Counted from the first letter of the stretch, positions 28,165-36,508 are shown. The stretch is 49,176 bases of DNA from a bacterium (GCA_021812825.1 JAKAMO010000008.1:1-49176), one strand, 5' to 3'. Translations and numbers: made by a program. The notes: a model not told the origin generated them from the sequence alone.

Positions 28165-29889
28165 ATGAAAAAACTCGCCCGTTTCCTCGAACATCTCGGC
28201 ATCCATTTGTCCAAAGACAACGGGTGGCATATACATTTCTCACCACGCTTCAAGATTTCCGTCATGGCCGGGGCGGTACTGATGTTAATTCTCACGGCCT
28301 CGATGATGCACTACTCCGAGACCCCCAATTTCTGCAATTCCTGCCACATCATGAAGCCGTACTACGACGCCTGGAACGGCTCCAAGCACAACAAGATAGC
28401 CTGCGTGAAATGCCATTACCCGCCTTCCACGCTGAAGACCCACATGTGGCAGAAGTTCCAGGCCCTGTCGCAGGTGGTCAAGTACGTGACCCGCACCTAT
28501 TCCTCCAAGCCCTACGCCGAGGTCGAGGACGCGGCCTGCCTCAACAACGGCTGCCATTCCACCCGCCTGCTGGAGGGCAAGGTGTACGACAAGGAGAAGA
28601 ACGTAAAGTTCGACCATACCCCGCACCTGACGGAGAAGCGCCGCGGCCGCCAGCTGCGCTGCACCTCCTGCCATTCGCAGATCATGGTGGGCAAGCATAT
28701 GGAGGTCACCTTCGACACCTGCTTCCTGTGCCACTTCAAGGGGATGGGCTTCGGCAAGGACCTGAAACCGATAGCCGGCTGCCTGTCCTGCCACGACCTG
28801 CCCGCGCAGAATTTCAAGATGGGCAATATCACCTACAACCACAAGGACTTCGTGACGAAGCAGAAGGTGAGCTGCTATAACTGCCACCTGAACGTGGTGC
28901 AGGGCAACGGAGACGCGCGGAAGGACCGCTGCTTCACCTGCCACAACCAGCCCGAGAAGCTGGAGCGCTTCGGCGACATCCCGTTCATCCACGAGAATCA
29001 CGTGACCAAGCATCACGTGGCCTGCTTCCACTGCCACGACGAGATCAAGCACGGTTTCACGGAGGCCAAGACGAACGAGGCCGCCGCGCCCTCCGGCGGA
29101 CTGAAGAACCACCCGGACATGCTCTCGTTGAACTGCGCTGACTGCCACAGCGGCAAGCACGCGGGCCAGCTGGAGATGTACACCGGCAACGCGCCGGCCA
29201 CCGGCCTGCCGGCGATGCCCAGCCCGATGTACCAGGCCAAGGTGGCCTGCGTGGGCTGCCATTACAAGGATTCCGCGCCGGGAACGGCCGAGTTCTCCGG
29301 CACCACCGAGAAGGCCTCTTCCGAGGCCTGCGTGAAGTGCCATGGCCAGAAGTTCAAGGGCATCTGGGAGGAGACCCGCGACGAGCTCTCCAGGACCATA
29401 ACCGAGCTGACGCCCAAGCTGGAGGCCGCCCGGGCCGCCCTGGCCAAGGCCGGGCTCAAGGGCCCGGACCAGTCGGCAGCCTTGGCCGAGATGGCTTCCG
29501 CAGACCACCAGCTCCGCTTCGTGCGCTACGGCCGCGGCGAGCACAATATCTACCTGGCCTCGGAGGCCCTGCGCCGCGTGGACAAGGCCCTGTCGGACGT
29601 CGGCCGGAAGACCGGCGTGTCGCTGAAGGACGTCTCGGCCCTGCCGCTGATCTCCGGCAGCTACTGCGCCACGATGTGCCACAGCGCTCTCGGCGTGAAA
29701 GTGCCTCCGGAGACCGTCCGCGTGCCTTCGTCCATAGGCGTGCCGGCCGTGGCGGGCAAGACGATGCCGCATAAGCAGCACACGGAAATGACCGGCTGCG
29801 CCCAGTGCCACCAGCTCGGCGCGCACAAGCAGGTGCCGCTGAAGAAGAACGTAGGCAAGGAAGTCTGCTCCGGCTGTCACGGCGGCTAG
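28165..29889 (+). CDS. NapC/NirT-anchored large multiheme cytochrome c
   Basis: A 574-residue protein with one N-terminal membrane helix (about 30-50, VMAGAVLMLILTASMMHY) and a NapC/NrfH-type first heme site, NFCNSCHIM. It has 13 CXXCH motifs plus two unusual ones: CLNNGCH (CX4CH) near residue 127 and CATMCH (CX3CH) near 504. A helical region without hemes (about 395-495) separates the first eleven CXXCH from the last sites. NapC-type anchors take electrons from menaquinol; Geobacter ImcH is a smaller protein of this type used for high-potential acceptors. That parallel is inference. It is a single-gene unit between two terminators. Confidence 0.87.
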   Translation: MKKLARFLEHLGIHLSKDNGWHIHFSPRFKISVMAGAVLMLILTASMMHYSETPNFCNSCHIMKPYYDAWNGSKHNKIACVKCHYPPSTLKTHMWQKFQALSQVVKYVTRTYSSKPYAEVEDAACLNNGCHSTRLLEGKVYDKEKNVKFDHTPHLTEKRRGRQLRCTSCHSQIMVGKHMEVTFDTCFLCHFKGMGFGKDLKPIAGCLSCHDLPAQNFKMGNITYNHKDFVTKQKVSCYNCHLNVVQGNGDARKDRCFTCHNQPEKLERFGDIPFIHENHVTKHHVACFHCHDEIKHGFTEAKTNEAAAPSGGLKNHPDMLSLNCADCHSGKHAGQLEMYTGNAPATGLPAMPSPMYQAKVACVGCHYKDSAPGTAEFSGTTEKASSEACVKCHGQKFKGIWEETRDELSRTITELTPKLEAARAALAKAGLKGPDQSAALAEMASADHQLRFVRYGRGEHNIYLASEALRRVDKALSDVGRKTGVSLKDVSALPLISGSYCATMCHSALGVKVPPETVRVPSSIGVPAVAGKTMPHKQHTEMTGCAQCHQLGAHKQVPLKKNVGKEVCSGCHGG

Positions 29890-29912
29890 CTGCCGCCCGT
29901 CAGGAAGGCGAA

Positions 29913-29945
29913 GGAAGGCCCGGCAATGCCGGGCCTTCCTCTTTT
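29913..29945 (+). terminator. Rho-independent terminator
   Basis: Perfect 12-bp stem (29913-29924 with 29928-29939), loop AAT, tail TCTTTT. It ends the NapC-type cytochrome transcript. The next 267 nt hold no gene; they contain the second copy of the structured element. Confidence 0.92.
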
Positions 29946-30029
29946 ATCCTCTCCGTCAGAAACCACGGGGCTTTTTAAGGCCGTGCATGAATGGCAGTTC
30001 GGAGCTAAACAGAGGCTGGTTTTCCTTGA

Positions 30030-30169
30030 TGCGCGGGTGGCGGCGGATTCGGGTGCGGAGGGCCGTCGCGCAGGCCCGAGCTTGCGGAGCGTGAGGGCCG
30101 AGCGGGAGCGCGGCCACGGTGTGGCCGATAGCGTGCCCGACGACCCGAACCGCCGACAGGACCCGCGCA
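30030..30169 (+). repeat. Structured intergenic element, copy 2
   Basis: About 140 nt, same orientation as copy 1 at 15380-15527. The basal stem pairs 30030-30038 with 30161-30169 and 30041-30054 with 30143-30155 (one bulged A, one internal loop). Its sequence differs from copy 1, yet it pairs. GGGCC with GGCCC (about 30059-30076) replaces GCCCT with AGGGC. The core 30098-30142 matches copy 1 with one mismatch, including the GGCCAC-GGT-GTGGCC hairpin. GCTAAAC also occurs 27-28 nt upstream of the GCGC in both copies. It lies between convergent genes and overlaps no credible gene. Confidence 0.68.
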
Positions 30170-30212
30170 CATGCGGTAGCATCCAGAAGCCACGGCCTTA
30201 TAGCGGGGAGTT

Positions 30213-30941
30213 TTATTTGTCGTCGTGCGGCTGGGTCGCCCTGCCCGCGGCCAGCGAGACCCAGATGCTCAGCTCGTAAAGGGCCAGCATCGGGGCCGCG
30301 AACATCAGCATGTTGAAGATGTCGGAGGTCGGGGTGATCACCGCGGCCGTTATCAGGATGGCCACTATCGCGTAGCGGTACTTCCCGCGCAGGAAGCGGT
30401 GATCTATCACGCCCAGCCGGGTCAGCACGTAGCTGAGCACCGGCATCTCGAAGACCAGGCCGCAGCCCAGCGCGGTCCAGACCACGAACGAGATGTAGCT
30501 CTGTGCGGAGATCATCGGCAGCAGGTCCGGGCCGGCGAAGCCGAGCAGGAACTTGAGCGCCGGGGGTATCAGCACGAAGAACGAGAACAGCACTCCGGCA
30601 GCGAAGGAGGCGGTAACGGCGGCCACGAAGAGGGCCGGCCCTTTCCTGAGGCGGCCGGTCATGGCCGGCTCGACGAACTTCCAGGCCTGGTACAGCAGGA
30701 ACGGCATGGAGGCCGCGAGCCCGGCAGCGAAGGAGATGTTAAGGTAGATGGCCAACGCCTCGGTGGGGGAGAAGAAGACCAGCTTCTGGACGCTGCCCTC
30801 CAGCGGCCGCCTGAGCAGCTGGAAAAAGTAGGAAGAGTAATTGAAGGAGATGCCCGCGGCGACGGCGAAAAAGACGAAGGAAGAGATCAGTCTCTTCCTC
30901 AGCTCGTCAAGATGGGCGGTCAGCGGCCGTTCCTGGTCCAT
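30213..30941 (-). CDS. tatC: Sec-independent protein translocase TatC
   Basis: A 242-residue protein with six membrane helices and TatC landmarks: N-terminal LTAHLDELRKRLISS, FFSPTEALAIYLNISF, the FEMPVLSYVL segment and the VITPTSDIFNMLMFAAPM end. With TatA it exports folded, cofactor-bearing proteins across the inner membrane. It is the last gene of a minus-strand operon with a tetraheme cytochrome, an Fe-S protein, NrfD and TatA. No ribosome site is evident before its ATG at 30941, 58 nt after tatA. Confidence 0.96.
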   Translation of the reverse strand: MDQERPLTAHLDELRKRLISSFVFFAVAAGISFNYSSYFFQLLRRPLEGSVQKLVFFSPTEALAIYLNISFAAGLAASMPFLLYQAWKFVEPAMTGRLRKGPALFVAAVTASFAAGVLFSFFVLIPPALKFLLGFAGPDLLPMISAQSYISFVVWTALGCGLVFEMPVLSYVLTRLGVIDHRFLRGKYRYAIVAILITAAVITPTSDIFNMLMFAAPMLALYELSIWVSLAAGRATQPHDDK

Positions 30942-30999
30942 CGCGGCATGGAGGGGCGGCGGGCGGCCTCCGCCTCCCGCCGGCCCGCTGCGGTCTGCG

Positions 31000-31185
31000 C
31001 TACTTCTGTTCCTTGGTCTCAGGGGCGGTATCGTCGGCCAGGCCTTCCTTGAGGCCCTTCTTCAGCTCTTTGATCGTGACGCCGACGGTCTTGCCCAGCT
31101 CCGGCAGCCTCTTGGTGCCGAAGAGCACCAGGCAGATAATGCCGATCACCAGCAGCTCCGGGGTGCCCATTCCGAATATCCTCAT
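31000..31185 (-). CDS. tatA: Sec-independent protein translocase TatA/E
   Basis: A 61-residue protein with the TatA plan: short periplasmic N-terminus, one membrane helix (TPELLVIGIICLVLFG), the FGTKRLPELGKTVG hinge and an amphipathic helix with an acidic-basic tail. The ATG at 31185 follows GGAGGG. The frame is open far upstream, but only as an out-of-register reading of the NrfD gene. It lies between nrfD and tatC in the same operon; no separate TatB is seen, so this may be a minimal TatAC system. Confidence 0.93.
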   Translation of the reverse strand: MRIFGMGTPELLVIGIICLVLFGTKRLPELGKTVGVTIKELKKGLKEGLADDTAPETKEQK

Positions 31186-31208
31186 ATTCCCTCCAGTCTT
31201 TCTTGTCC

Positions 31209-32426
31209 CTACCCGTTCGCCGCCGTCCCGCTCTCCTCTTTCTCCCACGGGGGGAGGAGGTACAGGAGGCCGGCGAGTATGATGAACGGCAGGACCTCGA
31301 GCGTTATGGCGCTCAGCAGGCCCTCGCGGCCCGCCAGCTCCATCTTGTAGGTGGTGAAGCCCAGGAAGCTCTTGGAGAAGAACTGCCCGCCTATCACCAC
31401 GTTCCAGCGCATCGCGAGTATGCCTATCAGCGCGAGGCTGCCGGCCAGCGCGTAGAAGAACTTGCGCGCCTTTTCCGAAAGCGAGACCAGCTGCGTTATC
31501 GACAGCAGGATGATGGGCGTCACCGAGCCCATCAATATCTGTATCAGTATCATGCTGACGAAGAGCTTGCCTTCCACCAGCAGGCTGATGATGTCGAAGT
31601 GTTCCTCGGCCTCGTAGATGGTCTGGATGCTCTCCAGCATCTCGAGCGAGAAGGCCACGATGATGGCCGTCAGCAGGAACTTGGCTATCATGTCCAGGCA
31701 GGGCATGTCTATCTTGACGTTGCGGACCCAGTTGAGGAACATGTAGATCAGCATCACGCCGGCTATGCCGGAGGCCATCGCGGAGAAGATGAAGATGACC
31801 GGCATCAGCGGCGAGGACCACCACGGGTTGGCCTTGATCGAGCCGAAGATGAAGCCGACGTAGCCGTGCAGCAGCAGGGCGGAAGGCAGGCCGACGACCG
31901 TCAGGAATTTGCCCACTTTGTCGTCTATCTCCAGCGAGCGGGGTGAGATATTGTCCACGCCCAGCGTAAGGACCTTGTAGACCAGCCGCTTGGGCCAGAA
32001 CTTCTCGCTCCTGGACCAGAGCACGATCTCCTTGCGGTAGTCCAGCCAGATCTCCATCAGCAGCACCACCATCAGGTACCAGATGTAGACGAAGCCGAAC
32101 ATGGCCATCGCGGAGGAGGTGTGCGGGGTCAGGAAGATCTCGAAGCCGCGCTCCGGGTGGCCCAGGTGCATGTTGAGCGGCAGGGGAGCCACCAGCAGGA
32201 AGGCCAGCGCCACCAGCAGCGCCAGCCGGTAGGTGGGCTTTATGACCTTGACGTCGAAGACGCGCTCCAGCGAGGCCAGCACGAAGGCGCCGGCCACGAG
32301 CCCCGTGATGTACGGGTAGAGCACTATCAGCACGCTCCACTGCAGTTCCAGCTCGTTCGGATAGATGAACCCGGTGACCAGGTGCAGCGCGTCGCGCAGC
32401 GCCGGGATGACGGAATGGTCGAACAT
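31209..32426 (-). CDS. NrfD/PsrC-type quinone-interacting membrane subunit
   Basis: A 405-residue integral membrane protein with about nine to ten helices, of the NrfD/polysulfide reductase family, which exchanges electrons between quinone and a partner Fe-S protein. Recognisable stretches include APLPLNMHLGHPERGFEIF and IFIFSAMASGIAGVMLIYMF. The ATG at 32426 overlaps the stop of the Fe-S subunit gene (TGATG) and follows AAGGAGG; longer starts would run into that gene. The set tetraheme cytochrome, Fe-S protein and NrfD recalls the Cbc4 (CbcSTU) complex of Geobacter. No molybdopterin catalytic subunit is present. Confidence 0.9.
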   Translation of the reverse strand: MFDHSVIPALRDALHLVTGFIYPNELELQWSVLIVLYPYITGLVAGAFVLASLERVFDVKVIKPTYRLALLVALAFLLVAPLPLNMHLGHPERGFEIFLTPHTSSAMAMFGFVYIWYLMVVLLMEIWLDYRKEIVLWSRSEKFWPKRLVYKVLTLGVDNISPRSLEIDDKVGKFLTVVGLPSALLLHGYVGFIFGSIKANPWWSSPLMPVIFIFSAMASGIAGVMLIYMFLNWVRNVKIDMPCLDMIAKFLLTAIIVAFSLEMLESIQTIYEAEEHFDIISLLVEGKLFVSMILIQILMGSVTPIILLSITQLVSLSEKARKFFYALAGSLALIGILAMRWNVVIGGQFFSKSFLGFTTYKMELAGREGLLSAITLEVLPFIILAGLLYLLPPWEKEESGTAANG

Positions 32427-33187
32427 CAGCGGACCTCCTTCGTGATGCCCTTGTAGACCACTTTCGGCTCCGTGCCGATGTGCGCCTTCAGCACCTGCGT
32501 GGGTTCGTACTCGTAGAACCTGGAGATGGCGCTGTTGGGGTCGCTCAGGTCGCCGAACATGCGCGCGCCGGTGGGGCAGCACTCCACGCAGGCGGTCTTC
32601 TGGCCGCGCTTGATGCGGTGGTAGCAGAGCGTGCACTTGTCGGCCACGTGCTTGACCGGGTGGAAGTAGCGGCTGCCGTAGGGGCAGGCCTGGATGCAGT
32701 AGCGGCAGCCGATGCAGTACTTCTGGTCCACCAGCACCACGCCGTCCTCCGACTTGAAAGTGGCCCCGACAGGGCAGACCTGTACGCAGGGGGAATGCTC
32801 GCAGTGGTTGCAGAGCTTGGGAACGAAGAAGCTGCGGGTGACGGTCTCCGGGTCCTGGATGTCGGACCAGGGGTCTATGCCGCCGTTAGGGGACTCCACC
32901 TGCACTTCCCCGCTGCGGCGCAGGATGTAACGCTCCACCCAGGTGCGGAAGTAGAAGGGTTCGCGCGGGACGTCGTTCTCGTTCTTGCAGGCGTCGGCGC
33001 AGCGGCCGCAGCCGATGCACTTGGTGACGTCTATCGCGTAGCCCCAGTAGGGCTTCTTCCTCTTCCAGGGCGGCTCGCGGAAGAACTTGTCCGCCGCCTC
33101 CAGCGGCGCCGCGAAGGCCTTGGTGGCGGCCACGAAGGCGGCGCCTACGGCGGTCTTCAGGAACTGGCTGCGGGTGAATTTTCTCAT
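32426..33187 (-). CDS. Four-cluster ferredoxin-like Fe-S subunit (NrfC/CbcT-like)
   Basis: A 253-residue protein with four cysteine groups for [4Fe-4S] clusters: CIGCGRCADAC, CNHCEHSPCVQVCP, CIGCRYCIQACP, and CTLC with CVECCP. It would wire the NrfD subunit to the tetraheme cytochrome on the periplasmic side. The N-terminus KFTRSQFLKTAVGAAFVAATKAFA looks like a Tat signal with a single Arg (TRSQFLK instead of SRRxFLK), which is notable because tatA and tatC are in the same operon. The ribosome site is weak. The stop overlaps the nrfD start. Confidence 0.9.
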   Translation of the reverse strand: MRKFTRSQFLKTAVGAAFVAATKAFAAPLEAADKFFREPPWKRKKPYWGYAIDVTKCIGCGRCADACKNENDVPREPFYFRTWVERYILRRSGEVQVESPNGGIDPWSDIQDPETVTRSFFVPKLCNHCEHSPCVQVCPVGATFKSEDGVVLVDQKYCIGCRYCIQACPYGSRYFHPVKHVADKCTLCYHRIKRGQKTACVECCPTGARMFGDLSDPNSAISRFYEYEPTQVLKAHIGTEPKVVYKGITKEVR

Positions 33188-33217
33188 AATAGCCCCGTGT
33201 ATCCGTATTTCAGGCCG

Positions 33218-33673
33218 TCACATCGGCTGGTGCGGCTGGTGGCACATGTTGCAGGGCGCGTCCGGGTTGTGGGCGGCCAGGTCTATCTGCGGGAACTTGG
33301 CCGGCTTGGAGACGGACCTGGCGTGGCAGCGGCCGCAGAAAGCGCGCATTTCGGCTTCCTTGGGCCTGCGCGGTTTAACGTCCGATCTGGGGTTGTCGGC
33401 GTGCGCCAGCAGTGCTCCATGGCAGCTCTCGCAGGCTATGCGCTTGTGGCTGGATTTTGCCTTTTCCGCGGCCTGCTGGGAGTGGCAGCGTTTGCAGGCG
33501 TCCTCGCCGGCGTAGCGCATAGGCAGGGCGGCTATCTCGTCCACCGAAGCGGCCCGGTAATGGCCGTATTTTCCGAAGCTTTCCGGCACCAGCAGGTGGC
33601 GGATGCCGAGGAAGCCGACTATAGCGGCGGCGAAGATCACCGCCACCCGCAGGAGGTGCTGTATATCTTTCAT
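33218..33673 (-). CDS. Membrane-anchored tetraheme cytochrome c (CbcS-like)
   Basis: A 151-residue protein with an uncleaved N-terminal anchor (LLRVAVIFAAAIVGFLGI) and four heme motifs: CKRCH, CESCH, CGRCH and CNMCH. It is the first gene of the minus-strand operon with the Fe-S and NrfD subunits, so it probably accepts their electrons. The start ATG 33673 is preferred over a TTG nine codons earlier; neither has a good ribosome site, and an AT-rich stretch directly upstream could hold the promoter. It is divergent from resB. Confidence 0.85.
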   Translation of the reverse strand: MKDIQHLLRVAVIFAAAIVGFLGIRHLLVPESFGKYGHYRAASVDEIAALPMRYAGEDACKRCHSQQAAEKAKSSHKRIACESCHGALLAHADNPRSDVKPRRPKEAEMRAFCGRCHARSVSKPAKFPQIDLAAHNPDAPCNMCHQPHQPM

Positions 33674-33815
33674 ATTTGGGTTCAAAGGAGATTGAATCAA
33701 ATTTAATATATAAAATAAAGACGTTCCGGGCCTCGGGTGGTCCCCCGCATTGTCAAAATGCTAAAATAAAAGTTCCCCCGCTTGCCGGGGAGACTGCGAA
33801 CTGCCGCGACTTCCT

Positions 33816-34871
33816 ATGAGCAAACTTATAAACCAACTGGCGTCTTTAAGGTTCTTCTTCATCATCTCGGTCCTGTTGCTCGTCGCCTTCATCATAGGCG
33901 GCGTTATCCCGCAGGGACAGAGCCCCGAGGATTACAAGGCCATGCTTGGCAGCCTGGGCACGCTGCTGGTCATGAACCTGCGGCTGGACAACGTCTTCTC
34001 CAGCGCCTGGTTCATGCTGCTGCTGGCGGCGGGCGCGCTGAACATGCTGGCCTGCACCGTGAAGCAGTGGAAAGTGCTCAAACACCGTCCGGGAGTCTTC
34101 CTCAGCCACCTGGGCGTCTTCCTGATGTTCATCGGCGGCGCCGTCGGCGGCCTTTTCGCCACGCACGGCATCCTCCCGCTGGAGACCGGCGCCCCCCGGT
34201 CCGACTTCTTCCTCCGGACCGGCGGAATGGCGGAGATGCCCTTCCAGGTGCTGCTGAAGGAGTTCAACATCCGCTACTGGGACGATGAAAAACACGTTAT
34301 CCACGTGCTTAAGACGGCCGGCGCGCCAGGCATGGAGCAGGAAGGCGTGGTGGAATCGGTGGAGGTCAAGCCCGGGCAGGACGTGCAGTTCAAGTCCGGA
34401 GCCCCCGCCCTTGCCGTGCTCAATTTCTACCCCAACTTCTCCATAGGCGAGAACGGCCCGGTCAGCCTCAGCGACGCCAGGGTCAACCCGGCCCTTACCG
34501 TGAAGCAGGCCGGGGTCAAGGCGGCGAAGATGAGCTACCTGTTCGCCGCCCATCCGGATTTCCACGGCATGGCGGACACCGGGGGTTACCGCTTCGTCTA
34601 CGAGTACCGCCCCGGCCAGATAAAGCAGTTCGAGAGCCGCATAGCCGTCCTCGAGGACGGCAGGGAGAAGCTGGAGAAGGTCATCAACGTGAACACGCCG
34701 CTGACCTACAGGGGCTACCGCTTCTACCAGTCCGGCTACGACGAGAACAATCTGAACGCGTCAACGCTGCAGGTCGCCAAGGACCCCAGCGTGATCGTGA
34801 TATACGCCGGGTTCCTGATCCTGATGGCCGGGCTGACCTGGGCCTTCTGGAAGGAGATGGCGGCCAAGTAA
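33816..34871 (+). CDS. resB: Cytochrome c biogenesis protein ResB/Ccs1
   Basis: A 351-residue membrane protein of the ResB family: three N-terminal helices (near residues 10-30, 55-78 and 90-115), a large periplasmic loop (about 120-320) and a C-terminal helix (IVIYAGFLILMAGLTWAFW). The ending NTPLTYRGYRFYQSGYDEN is a family hallmark. With CcsA it carries heme across the membrane and attaches it to CXXCH motifs, serving all the cytochromes encoded around it. A possible -10 box (TAAAAT) lies at 33762-33767. The ccsA gene follows after 33 nt. Confidence 0.92.
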   Translation: MSKLINQLASLRFFFIISVLLLVAFIIGGVIPQGQSPEDYKAMLGSLGTLLVMNLRLDNVFSSAWFMLLLAAGALNMLACTVKQWKVLKHRPGVFLSHLGVFLMFIGGAVGGLFATHGILPLETGAPRSDFFLRTGGMAEMPFQVLLKEFNIRYWDDEKHVIHVLKTAGAPGMEQEGVVESVEVKPGQDVQFKSGAPALAVLNFYPNFSIGENGPVSLSDARVNPALTVKQAGVKAAKMSYLFAAHPDFHGMADTGGYRFVYEYRPGQIKQFESRIAVLEDGREKLEKVINVNTPLTYRGYRFYQSGYDENNLNASTLQVAKDPSVIVIYAGFLILMAGLTWAFWKEMAAK

Positions 34872-34904
34872 GGAGCGCCGCTCCGGCGGCGGGAGGTGAC
34901 AAGC

Positions 34905-35702
34905 ATGATGCAGATCGCTCTTAAACTTTCTTTCGTGTTCTACGGCATGGCCGTGGGGCTGACGCTGGTGGGCTTCCTGCTCAACAAAAAGTGGAAGTTC
35001 CTCTATTCCGGCCATTCGCTGCTGGCGGGCTGGGCCGCCAGCACCGCCTATATAATCTCCCGCTGGTACCTGGGCGGGCGCGCGCCGATGTCCAACCAGT
35101 ACGAGTCCATGATCTTCCTGATCTGGGCCTTCGTGGCGGCTTTCCTGGTGTTCCGGAAGTTCTCGGTCCGCGACATGGAATGGCTCTCGCCCTGGACGGG
35201 CATGGTGGCGCTGCTGGCCCTGGGCTCGGCCTCCTTCCTGGAGTCCGACATCACGCCGCTGGTGCCCGCGCTGCAGTCGAACTGGCTGCTGATACATGTC
35301 AGTACCGTGATGACCGGCTACGGCGCGCTGCTGCTGTCCTTCCTGGGCGGCGCGGTGCTGCTGTTCACGGACAAGGGCCAGACCGAGAAGCGCCAGGGCC
35401 TGGAGTCCATCACCTACCGCTCCTGCCTGGTGGGCTTCTGGCTGCTCAGCATGGGCATAATCACCGGCGCGGTCTGGGCCAATTCCGCCTGGGGCTCCTA
35501 CTGGTCCTGGGACCCGAAGGAGACCTGGTCGCTGATCACCTGGCTCTACTACGCCGTGGCCATCCACCTGCGCCGCACGCGCGGCTGGAGGGAGGATAAG
35601 TTCGCCCACCTGATGATCTGGGGCTTCGTCCTGGTGATGTTCACCTATTTCGGAGTTAATTACCTGATGAGCGGGCTTCACAGCTACGGCCGCGGCCGCT
35701 GA
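34905..35702 (+). CDS. ccsA: Cytochrome c biogenesis protein CcsA/ResC
   Basis: A 265-residue membrane protein with about eight helices and the heme-handling tryptophan-rich motif WGSYWSWDPKETWSL near residue 197, plus flanking His residues (LIHVSTVMTGYG, IHLRRTRGW). It pairs with ResB as the system II heme ligase. ATG 34905 follows GGGAGGTGA; a second ATG three bases on is possible. The neighbour order ResB, CcsA and an OB-fold protein recalls the nrfI-nrfJ pair of epsilonproteobacterial nitrite reductase operons, although no nitrite reductase is present here. Confidence 0.94.
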   Translation: MMQIALKLSFVFYGMAVGLTLVGFLLNKKWKFLYSGHSLLAGWAASTAYIISRWYLGGRAPMSNQYESMIFLIWAFVAAFLVFRKFSVRDMEWLSPWTGMVALLALGSASFLESDITPLVPALQSNWLLIHVSTVMTGYGALLLSFLGGAVLLFTDKGQTEKRQGLESITYRSCLVGFWLLSMGIITGAVWANSAWGSYWSWDPKETWSLITWLYYAVAIHLRRTRGWREDKFAHLMIWGFVLVMFTYFGVNYLMSGLHSYGRGR

Positions 35703-35739
35703 GCCGGGCCTCCGCTGGCTGACCCTTTAAGGAGATATT

Positions 35740-36450
35740 ATGCGCAAACTGATAATTTCGGCCGTATTCGTGCTGGCCGCCTCCGCGGCTTCCGCCCAGC
35801 AGACGGTGTCCGGCAAGGTCGCGGAGGTCATGAGCTCCGGCAACTATACCTATGTCAGAGTGGAGAGCGGCAAGAAATCGTCGTGGGTGGCCACCTCCCA
35901 GCAGGAGATAAAGAAGGGGCAGAGCATCTCCTTCACCGGGATGATGATGCAGGATTTCTTCAGCAAGAGCCTTAACAGGACCTTTAAGGAGATCCTGTTC
36001 TCCGAAAGGCCCAACAACTCCGGCAAGGCCTCCCCGCACGGCGCGTCCGCTTCGGGCGCTTCGCCGCACGGCGGCGCCGGCAAGGCCGAGTCCCCCGGGC
36101 CGGTCAAGCTGCCGGAGCTTTTCGCCATCAAGCTGGCGAAGGCCGAAGGCCCCGACGGCTATACCGTGGCGGAGCTGTACGCCAAGGGCAAGGCCCTCAA
36201 CGGCAAGAAGGTGGCCGTGCGCGGCAAGGTGGTGAAGTTCTCCGAAGGCATCATGAACCGCAACTGGGTGCATCTCCAGGACGGTTCGGGCGACGCGAAG
36301 AAGGGCACCCACGACCTCGTGGTGACCACCGACGGGACCGCCAAGCCGGGCGAAACCATCACCGTCCGCGGCGTGCTCGCCAGCGACAAGGATTTCGGCT
36401 ACGGCTACGCCTACTCCGTGATAGTGGAGAAGGCCGAGCTCAAGAAGTAG
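35740..36450 (+). CDS. Exported protein with two OB-fold/NrfJ-like domains
   Basis: A 236-residue protein with a signal peptide ([21 protein letters not shown]) and two similar beta-rich modules: residues 22-90 ([48 protein letters not shown]) and about 140-236 ([50 protein letters not shown]). A Ser/Gly/His-rich linker joins them. The modules resemble OB-fold domains found in NrfJ-type proteins next to cytochrome maturation genes. Function is unknown; a role in c-type cytochrome assembly or metal binding is inferred from position only. Ribosome site AAGGAG precedes ATG 35740. Confidence 0.75.
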   Translation: MRKLIISAVFVLAASAASAQQTVSGKVAEVMSSGNYTYVRVESGKKSSWVATSQQEIKKGQSISFTGMMMQDFFSKSLNRTFKEILFSERPNNSGKASPHGASASGASPHGGAGKAESPGPVKLPELFAIKLAKAEGPDGYTVAELYAKGKALNGKKVAVRGKVVKFSEGIMNRNWVHLQDGSGDAKKGTHDLVVTTDGTAKPGETITVRGVLASDKDFGYGYAYSVIVEKAELKK

Positions 36451-36469
36451 GGCCCGGCGGAGGGCTTTA

Positions 36470-36500
36470 CGGCCTCCCGGCGCCGCGGCGCGGGAGGCCG
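36470..36500 (+). promoter_or_regulatory. Hairpin enclosing the macro-domain gene's ribosome site
   Basis: Perfect 10-bp stem, CGGCCTCCCG (36470-36479) with CGGGAGGCCG (36491-36500). The right arm contains GGGAGG, the only ribosome site of the gene starting at 36509. It may be a weak terminator of the preceding gene or a translational switch. Confidence 0.5.
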
Positions 36501-36508
36501 TTCCATTT

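Noticed and set aside
31000..32340. A long N-terminal extension of TatA
   Set aside because: The extension is the wrong frame of the NrfD gene; TatA is a normal 61-residue protein starting at 31185 after a ribosome site.
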